Shown here: piece by piece, positions 58,423-64,000 of the stretch | How positions within the stretch are numbered: position 1 is the stretch's first letter | Layout of the letters: every line of letters begins with the position of its first letter | DNA from: Bacteroidota bacterium | GTDB taxonomy: Bacteria; Bacteroidota; Bacteroidia; M30B66 | Reading direction: 5' to 3' | DNA: 64,000 bases | NCBI GenBank assembly: GCA_027490225.1 | Contig: JAIXYK010000040.1 | Location: forward strand, 1-64,000 | Made by a program: the position numbers and the translations under genes | Notes under the pieces: generated by a model | Told to the model about the DNA's origin: nothing | The model's database searches: none | What the model saw: the letters and a program-made list of their open reading frames with translations, nothing else

Positions 58423-60594
58423 TTACTCAGTTTTTTGTGAATCTGTAATTGACTCTGTTTCTTTTACAGAAGGATTTAATTTCTCAGCAGCTTCAGCTTT
58501 TTCTTTTTCGGCGGCATCAGTTTTTGCTTTTTCAGCAATTCCGTTATTGGTGACTAATTCCTTGTTTTCTTTGTAAGAAGTAGAAATGTCTTTGGCTGCA
58601 ATGTGGTCGTCTTTGTCAAAAGGACGTTTACCGAAAATTTCTTCTAAATCTTCTCTGAAAATTACTTCGTGTTCTAATAATTTATCTGCGAGTGCAGTTA
58701 GTTTTTCCTTGTTTTCAAGTAAAATGCCTTTCGTTCTAGCATAAGCCAAATCAATCAATTTTTTAACCTCTTCGTCAATTATTTCAGCAGTTTTATCACT
58801 GTATGGCCTGTTAAACTGGTACTCAGCTTGTCCACTGGAATCGTAGTAACTAATGTTTCCAATTTTCTCGTTCAAGCCATAAATTGTGATCATTGCGTAT
58901 GCTTGTTTTGTAATTTTTTCTAAATCACTTAATGCTCCTGTAGAAACTTTTCCGAAAATGATGTCTTCAGCAACACGTCCGCCAAGGGCAGCACATATTT
59001 CATCAAACATTTGCTCGAAAGTTGTAATCTGGCGCTCTTCAGGCAAGTACCATGCAGCACCAAGCGATTGTCCACGGGGTACAATGGTAACTTTAACCAA
59101 AGGTGAAGCATGTTCTAATAACCAACTTACAGTAGCATGTCCGGATTCATGATAAGCAATAACTCTTTTTTCGTGAAGCGAAATGATTTTGTTTTTCTTT
59201 TCTAATCCACCAATGATGCGGTCTACAGCATCTAAGAAATCTTGTTTTCCAACAGCATCTTTATTTTTACGGGCAGCAATCAAGGCAGCTTCGTTGCAAA
59301 CGTTAGCAATATCTGCTCCTGAGAAACCAGGAGTTTGACGTGCTAAAAATTCAATATCTACTGTTTGGTCAGTTTTTACTGGTCCCAAATGCACTTTGAA
59401 TATTTCCTGACGACCATTTAAATCGGGAAGTTCGACATAAATCTGGCGGTCGAAACGTCCCGGACGCATCAATGCTCTGTCTAAAATATCAGCACGGTTA
59501 GTTGCAGCAAGAATTATTACTCCGCTATTAGTGCCGAAACCATCCATTTCTGTTAACAACTGGTTCAGCGTGTTTTCGCGTTCATCATTAGCACCTGCCA
59601 TTGGGTTTTTGCCACGGGCACGGCCAATTGCATCTATCTCATCGATAAAAATAATAGAAGGTGCTTTTTCTTTGGCTTGTTTAAACAAGTCACGCACACG
59701 GCTAGCACCGACTCCAACAAACATTTCTACGAAATCTGAACCGCTCAAAGAAAAGAATGGAACTTGCGCTTCTCCAGCCACAGCTTTGGCAAGTAATGTT
59801 TTACCAGTTCCCGGAGGGCCAACTAATAAGGCGCCACGAGGAATTTTACCTCCTAAGACTGTATATTTTTTTGGATTTTTAAGGAAATCGACAATTTCAC
59901 GGATTTCAATTTTGGCTTCATCTAAACCTGCTACATTGTCGAAAGTTATAGAAACGCTGGTGTCTTTATCGAAAAGTTGTGCACGACTTTTTCCAATATT
60001 AAAAATTTGACCGCCGCCGCTTCCTCCGCCCATTCTGCGAATGAGTAACATCCAAAAAAGAAATACGACACCTAATAGAATTACCCAGCTAACAATTTCT
60101 CCACTCCAGTTTTTGCGTGCTTCATAATTGGCATTCACACGTTGTTCAGCGGGTAAAGCTTCTTGAGATTTCTCAATCACTTTATTTAGTTCTTCAATAG
60201 AACCAATATAATAATTGTAATGCGGACCATTTTCTGCATTGGTGTTTGTCATTGATGGAGAGCGCAAATCGCGGTATTCTGGATTTTTTAATAATGCATC
60301 TTTTTTTAAAGTAATTTCAGCATATTCTCTATTAACAACAGTTATTTCTTTTACATCTCCAGCTTGCAGGATTTTTGCAAATTTTTCAGTTTTTATATCG
60401 CGGGTGTTTGTTCCAACATTATAAAAATAGCTTGCTATAAAAAGGACTGTAATTACACCCCAAATCCAATAGAAGTTATTTCCGCTATTTCCAGTGCTTC
60501 CTGTTTTAGGTTTGCCGGAAGTTTGAAAAAAGTTTCGTTTTTTCTCGTTACTTTTTGGAGGATTTTCTTTTGATTTATCTTTTGTATCTGCCAT
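58423..60594 (-). CDS. ftsH: ATP-dependent zinc metalloprotease FtsH
   Basis: Membrane-bound AAA+ protease that degrades misfolded membrane and regulatory proteins. I begin at ATG 60594 ([14 protein letters not shown]); the ORF track extends 13 codons further without family support. A membrane segment lies near residues 42-60, a periplasmic domain follows to about 165, then a second membrane segment. The AAA module has Walker A GPPGTGKT near residue 260, Walker [10 protein letters not shown] and the second region of homology ([11 protein letters not shown]). The zinc site HESGH is near residue 483. The C-terminal tail is a long, charged linker rich in Lys, Glu and Ala. Confidence 0.96.
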   Translation of the reverse strand: MADTKDKSKENPPKSNEKKRNFFQTSGKPKTGSTGNSGNNFYWIWGVITVLFIASYFYNVGTNTRDIKTEKFAKILQAGDVKEITVVNREYAEITLKKDALLKNPEYRDLRSPSMTNTNAENGPHYNYYIGSIEELNKVIEKSQEALPAEQRVNANYEARKNWSGEIVSWVILLGVVFLFWMLLIRRMGGGSGGGQIFNIGKSRAQLFDKDTSVSITFDNVAGLDEAKIEIREIVDFLKNPKKYTVLGGKIPRGALLVGPPGTGKTLLAKAVAGEAQVPFFSLSGSDFVEMFVGVGASRVRDLFKQAKEKAPSIIFIDEIDAIGRARGKNPMAGANDERENTLNQLLTEMDGFGTNSGVIILAATNRADILDRALMRPGRFDRQIYVELPDLNGRQEIFKVHLGPVKTDQTVDIEFLARQTPGFSGADIANVCNEAALIAARKNKDAVGKQDFLDAVDRIIGGLEKKNKIISLHEKRVIAYHESGHATVSWLLEHASPLVKVTIVPRGQSLGAAWYLPEERQITTFEQMFDEICAALGGRVAEDIIFGKVSTGALSDLEKITKQAYAMITIYGLNEKIGNISYYDSSGQAEYQFNRPYSDKTAEIIDEEVKKLIDLAYARTKGILLENKEKLTALADKLLEHEVIFREDLEEIFGKRPFDKDDHIAAKDISTSYKENKELVTNNGIAEKAKTDAAEKEKAEAAEKLNPSVKETESITDSQKTE

Positions 60595-60657
60595 TGCATG
60601 TTTAGCTACTTTATTGCAGCTATGTTTTAACAATTTAAAAGTATTTAAGTTGATTTA

Positions 60658-61047
60658 TTAAGAAATTGAAGCAGGGATTTCAGTAATTTCAGCATCAGCC
60701 CATAATCTCTCTAGCCTGTAAAATTCTCTTACAGGAGTTTGGAAAACATGAACCACAACGTTTACATAATCAATTAAAATCCATTCTCGGTTTTCGAAAC
60801 CTTCGCTTTTCCAGGGAGATTCTCCGGTAGCAATTTTTACTTCATGTTCAACAGAATATGCTATCGCGTCTACTTGGGTTCCAGAATCTGCATTACAAAT
60901 TATAAAGAAATCACTTACAGCATGACCCGTATTTCTTAAATCGAATATTTGGATGTTTTGCCCCTTTTTTTCTTCAATACCTTTAACGACGCTATCTAAG
61001 AAAAGCTTTGTAGGGTCGATTTTTTTGGCTTTTGCCTCTTTTTTCAT
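60658..61047 (-). CDS. rsfS: Ribosomal silencing factor RsfS
   Basis: Binds ribosomal protein uL14 and blocks subunit joining when nutrients are short. Family features are VVKGIEEKKGQNIQIFDLRN, FFIICNADSGTQVDAIAYSVEHEV and the end region EGFENREWILIDYVNVVVHVFQTPVREFYRLERLWADA. The length of 129 residues fits. It is followed 63 bases later by ftsH on the same strand and is divergent from birA. A TAAATTTG -7 box (minus strand, 61076-61069) stands 22 bases before its ATG. Confidence 0.95.
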   Translation of the reverse strand: MKKEAKAKKIDPTKLFLDSVVKGIEEKKGQNIQIFDLRNTGHAVSDFFIICNADSGTQVDAIAYSVEHEVKIATGESPWKSEGFENREWILIDYVNVVVHVFQTPVREFYRLERLWADAEITEIPASIS

Positions 61048-61068
61048 TCAGTGTGTTGATTATTCGCG

Positions 61069-61076
61069 CAAATTTA
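61069..61076 (-). promoter_or_regulatory. Candidate -7 box of rsfS-ftsH
   Basis: Minus-strand TAAATTTG in the 43-base gap between rsfS and the divergent birA; no clear -33 element. Confidence 0.35.
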
Positions 61077-61090
61077 GTATTTCTGCCGCT

Positions 61091-61852
61091 ATGAATACAT
61101 TATTTATAGGTCAAAAAGTAATTCGCTTGTCAGAAATCGACTCGACCAACAATTATGCCGCCCAACAAGTCAAGGAAAACGGTGTGTTAGATGGTTTGGT
61201 AATTATTGCTGATTACCAATTGGCAGGCAAGGGACAAAGAAGTAGAAGTTGGGAAAGTGAGAAAGGTAAAAATTTGTTGTGTAGCATTGTGCTTAATCCC
61301 AATTTTATTGATGTAAGCAACCAATTTATATTAAATAAAGCAATTGCTTTGGCAGTCTTAAAAGCTGCTGAAATGATTTGTCCGGGTGCTTTTTTAAGAA
61401 TAAAATGGCCTAATGATATTTATATGGAAGACAAAAAGCTGGCAGGAATTCTTATAGAATCTACTATCAATGGCAGTCAAATTGGCAGTTTAATAGTTGG
61501 AATCGGCATGAATGTAAACCAATTAAAGTTTGAAGTTGGAGGGAGGCCTGCAATTTCTATTTCACAAGAATTGGGAAATGAAATACCAGTTGAAGCCGTT
61601 TTGCAGATTGTTTGTAAAAGTTTGGAAGTGGAATACTTAAAACTGAAAGCAGGCAAATTAAACTATATTGATGAGGAATACCAGCAGAATTTATGGAAAT
61701 TAAATGAATGGCAGCGATTTGAAATGAATGGGAAAACAGAAATGTTGAAGATTTTGGGTGTTAATAAAAGTGGTTTATTGATAACTGAAAGTGAAGAAGG
61801 AAGGCGAGCAGAATGGAGGAATGGGGAGTTGATATTGGCTTCATCCTTATAA
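61091..61852 (+). CDS. birA: Biotin--[acetyl-CoA-carboxylase] ligase (monofunctional)
   Basis: Attaches biotin to carrier domains of carboxylases through biotinyl-AMP. The start at ATG 61091 gives 253 residues; the upstream extension in the ORF track overlaps rsfS and is rejected. Motifs: EIDSTNNYAAQ, DYQLAGKGQRSRSWES (the biotin/AMP loop), LRIKWPNDIYMEDKKLAGIL and VGIGMNVNQ. There is no N-terminal helix-turn-helix, so unlike the E. coli protein it cannot act as the biotin operon repressor. Biotin is made by the bio genes at the other end of the window. Confidence 0.94.
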   Translation: MNTLFIGQKVIRLSEIDSTNNYAAQQVKENGVLDGLVIIADYQLAGKGQRSRSWESEKGKNLLCSIVLNPNFIDVSNQFILNKAIALAVLKAAEMICPGAFLRIKWPNDIYMEDKKLAGILIESTINGSQIGSLIVGIGMNVNQLKFEVGGRPAISISQELGNEIPVEAVLQIVCKSLEVEYLKLKAGKLNYIDEEYQQNLWKLNEWQRFEMNGKTEMLKILGVNKSGLLITESEEGRRAEWRNGELILASSL

Positions 61853-62291
61853 GAAATGACTTTATGTTTCTATTTATCAATAAAGATTTTCGAAATAAAG
61901 CCATCGTTTGATAATAAAAAATAATAAAGAAATAGCTATTAAAAATTAGATTAAGAAAAGAATCCATTCATCAATTTGTACTTGCAGGTAGAAGTTTATT
62001 TATGCAGGAATTAATCACAATCCTTTTTTTAATTGTAGTCTATTTTCTCTTTTTATTTCAAATAAAAAATATTACAGCATTGACATTCGTATTTTTTGCT
62101 ATTAAGGTTATCAATAAAGCATTTTCGCTTATTACTTAATCGTTACAACACCTTATTTTAAAGCAATTTATTTTATCTTTGTAATTATCTGGGTAATTTT
62201 TTTGATAAAGAAATGAATTTTGGAAAGTTATCGGGTATTACTATAATAATTGAATTATTATTAGTTTTTAACAGTAAGAAATAATTATTTT
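61853..62291. other. AT-rich intergenic region, possible small hydrophobic ORF
   Basis: A 439-base gap. An ATG at 62002 opens a 45-codon frame to 62139 that is strongly hydrophobic (MQELITILFLIVVYFLFLF). It could be a small membrane protein, but AT-rich DNA gives such frames by chance. TATCTTTG at 62174-62181 matches the -7 box and may promote the following membrane protein gene, with a leader of about 105 bases. Nothing else is seen. Confidence 0.4.
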
Positions 62292-63854
62292 ATGTTCAAA
62301 TCAATTTTAAAGAATAGTTTTTTTAAAGAATACAATCTTTTACAAACCACATCATTATTATATATTTCAATACCTACCATAATTTTTCTAATTGGTTGGC
62401 TTAAACCAATTTATTCTATTCCATTAGTACTACTTATAATTTTAGGATTGTACTTTTCAATAAAATCTGCCTGGAACTTTTCTTTTATATCTCCATCTGA
62501 ATCAATACATAAAGAAAAACCTAAACTTATTAATAATCCTTTATTTTTTCATCTATTTGCATTAATATTAGTAGTTATATCTGTTTTGTATTCTGGAGTT
62601 GGTGGCTTTGCAATACAAGATGCAGACTATATGAAGCACAATGGTTTCTTTTTAGACCTTACAAAATATTCCTGGCCTCTTGCTTATGAGAATACTGGTG
62701 TTGATGATGCACCCAGAATTTTGAATACTTATTTAGCTTATTATTTACCATCCGCATTATTAGGAAAGCTTTTTGGGTTTTCGTTTGCATATTTTTTCTC
62801 ATTTATTTGGGTATGCTTAGGTTTATACTTAACATTGATTTGGGTAAGTCAGTTTGTAAGTAAAAAATCAATATTTTACTTGCTGATTTTTATGTTTTTT
62901 GGTGAATTAGCCTACTTTGGCTGGTTAAAGTATTTTCCAAATATTTCAATGTATGGTAAGAATATCAATTATGCCAATTGGATGTTTTTTTATTCAATGA
63001 AATCAGAATTTTTAAAAGGAGTGTTTTGGATTTTAGGTTCTAACCATACATTTTTATCAAATGGTCCTCACCATATGTTTCCATCTTGGATTTGTATTTT
63101 AATGGTTTTTCATGATGCAGTTATTAGAAAAAATATAAATCGAATTGGTTTTATTTTTTCTTTTGTACCATTTGTTTCCGCATTTATGGCAATAGGTCTA
63201 GCACCTTTTGTATTATTAGCTGCCATTCAAAACAAATTTAAAAACACATTTACATTTCAAAATATAATTATAGCTCCTTTACTAATCATTATTGCTGGAT
63301 TATTTTTAACATCTAACAATGTTCAATTTGAAAGAGGATGGATTTGGAATTTTGTAAACATAAGAGACGCAATCAAGTATTTATTTATATTTTTTCTTTT
63401 GGGTTTTGGTTTATACTTTTTAATTATGCCCAAAAAGAAAACAAATTTTCATGACGGAGCTATGCTACCATGGTTATATAGTGCTGTTGGCTGCATAGTA
63501 TTTTTTTCTTTTTACAGAATAGGTTTATATATGGACTTCCCTTTAAAAGCCTATAATCCTTCATGGATAATATTTCAGGTTTGTGTTATTTCCAGTATAA
63601 GTTATTCAAAAACACGTTTAGAATATGTGCGTAGCAGCTTTGTAATTTTATTGTTAATTATAGCAAGTTTTGGTGCGTTAAGTAATTTTAAATATGCATC
63701 AGATAATAAATTGTCTATGCACAGGGTTAATGAGGAAAACACAATGCACATAAATAAAATTGGTCCTAAAGAACGTTCTGGTGCCTTATTCTCTGATGGG
63801 AATTCGTTTTTCTGGAAAGTATTAGCTAAAAAACCAACCTACACAAAAAACTAA
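62292..63854 (+). CDS. Polytopic membrane protein, GT-C-like, function unknown
   Basis: A 520-residue protein with about ten to twelve membrane segments. An extracytoplasmic loop with FAIQDADYMKHNGFFLDLTKYSWPLAYEN near residues 105-135 carries acidic and aromatic residues of the kind seen in membrane-embedded C-type glycosyltransferases, whose catalytic Asp sits in the first large loop. That resemblance is loose and the assignment is tentative. No glycan synthesis genes are nearby within the window. It is an isolated gene with a candidate promoter 110 bases upstream; the downstream 146 bases to the window end hold nothing recognisable. Confidence 0.6.
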   Translation: MFKSILKNSFFKEYNLLQTTSLLYISIPTIIFLIGWLKPIYSIPLVLLIILGLYFSIKSAWNFSFISPSESIHKEKPKLINNPLFFHLFALILVVISVLYSGVGGFAIQDADYMKHNGFFLDLTKYSWPLAYENTGVDDAPRILNTYLAYYLPSALLGKLFGFSFAYFFSFIWVCLGLYLTLIWVSQFVSKKSIFYLLIFMFFGELAYFGWLKYFPNISMYGKNINYANWMFFYSMKSEFLKGVFWILGSNHTFLSNGPHHMFPSWICILMVFHDAVIRKNINRIGFIFSFVPFVSAFMAIGLAPFVLLAAIQNKFKNTFTFQNIIIAPLLIIIAGLFLTSNNVQFERGWIWNFVNIRDAIKYLFIFFLLGFGLYFLIMPKKKTNFHDGAMLPWLYSAVGCIVFFSFYRIGLYMDFPLKAYNPSWIIFQVCVISSISYSKTRLEYVRSSFVILLLIIASFGALSNFKYASDNKLSMHRVNEENTMHINKIGPKERSGALFSDGNSFFWKVLAKKPTYTKN

Positions 63855-64000
63855 AATTCAGATTTTTATAAAAGAATTAGAGTTTAATGGTGAAATTTTT
63901 AATTCAATATTTTCTAAAGTTGTTATAACCAACTTCTCATTTTTTAATTATAAACATTTTTGATTTTTATTGAGTCATTTGTTATTTCAATGCCCATAAT

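Overview
The window is a stretch of a low-GC chromosome from a member of the Bacteroidota (Flavobacteriales/Chitinophagales-like; the genus cannot be fixed from sequence alone). The signs are type IX secretion (T9SS) C-terminal sorting domains of type A and type B, a TonB-dependent receptor with a carboxypeptidase-regulatory-like N-terminus, a TPR/LuxR-type membrane regulator, candidate -7 boxes of the form TAnnTTTG, and start codons without clear Shine-Dalgarno sequences. No rRNA, tRNA, CRISPR array, insertion sequence or prophage was recognised.

Layout. 1-120: tandem heptamer repeat. 0.2-2.3 kb: PiT phosphate transporter and an orphan LuxR-type response regulator. 2.3-6.6 kb (minus): aroQ-bioD-bioA-DUF255 operon with 4-bp overlaps. 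6.6-8.8 kb: xerD, a TonB protein and a pterin dehydratase. 8.8-10.8 kb: secreted M1 peptidase with a T9SS tail. 11.3-25.9 kb: one giant 4841-residue secreted repeat protein, followed by a free-standing paralogue of its last 400 residues (25.9-27.2 kb) and a convergent TPR-HTH membrane regulator. 29.3-33.6 kb: rocD, rlmD-type rRNA methyltransferase, NdpA-like nucleoid protein and a GNAT acetyltransferase. 33.6-38.5 kb: T9SS type B repeat protein, a small secreted protein and a TPR membrane protein. 38.6-41.1 kb: SpmA/SpmB fusion, msrB lipoprotein and an M24 peptidase. 41.1-45.3 kb: metY-metX-hom operon. 45.4-47.9 kb: HTH-only LysR protein, icd, and a Kazal inhibitor with a T9SS tail. 47.9-54.9 kb: SpoIIM/DUF4129/DUF4350/MoxR/DUF58 operon with a divergent RDD protein. 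54.9-61.9 kb: TonB-dependent receptor, cdsA, DUF2007, ftsH, rsfS and the divergent birA. 62.3-63.9 kb: a polytopic membrane protein.

The most interesting item is the 400-bp leader of the methionine operon. It encodes two successive short peptides packed with Cys and Met codons (one contains MMMCCCM), and each is followed by an intrinsic terminator. For the first peptide, a segment inside the coding sequence can pair with the 5' arm of the terminator, as ribosome-mediated attenuation requires. This looks like a tandem, two-stage sulfur-amino-acid attenuator controlling metY, metX and hom, whose products make homocysteine from homoserine and sulfide. The second region of interest is the giant repeat protein with its internal kilobase-scale repeats and detached tail paralogue.

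All functional calls rest on recognisable motifs and family resemblance read by eye. No database search was run.
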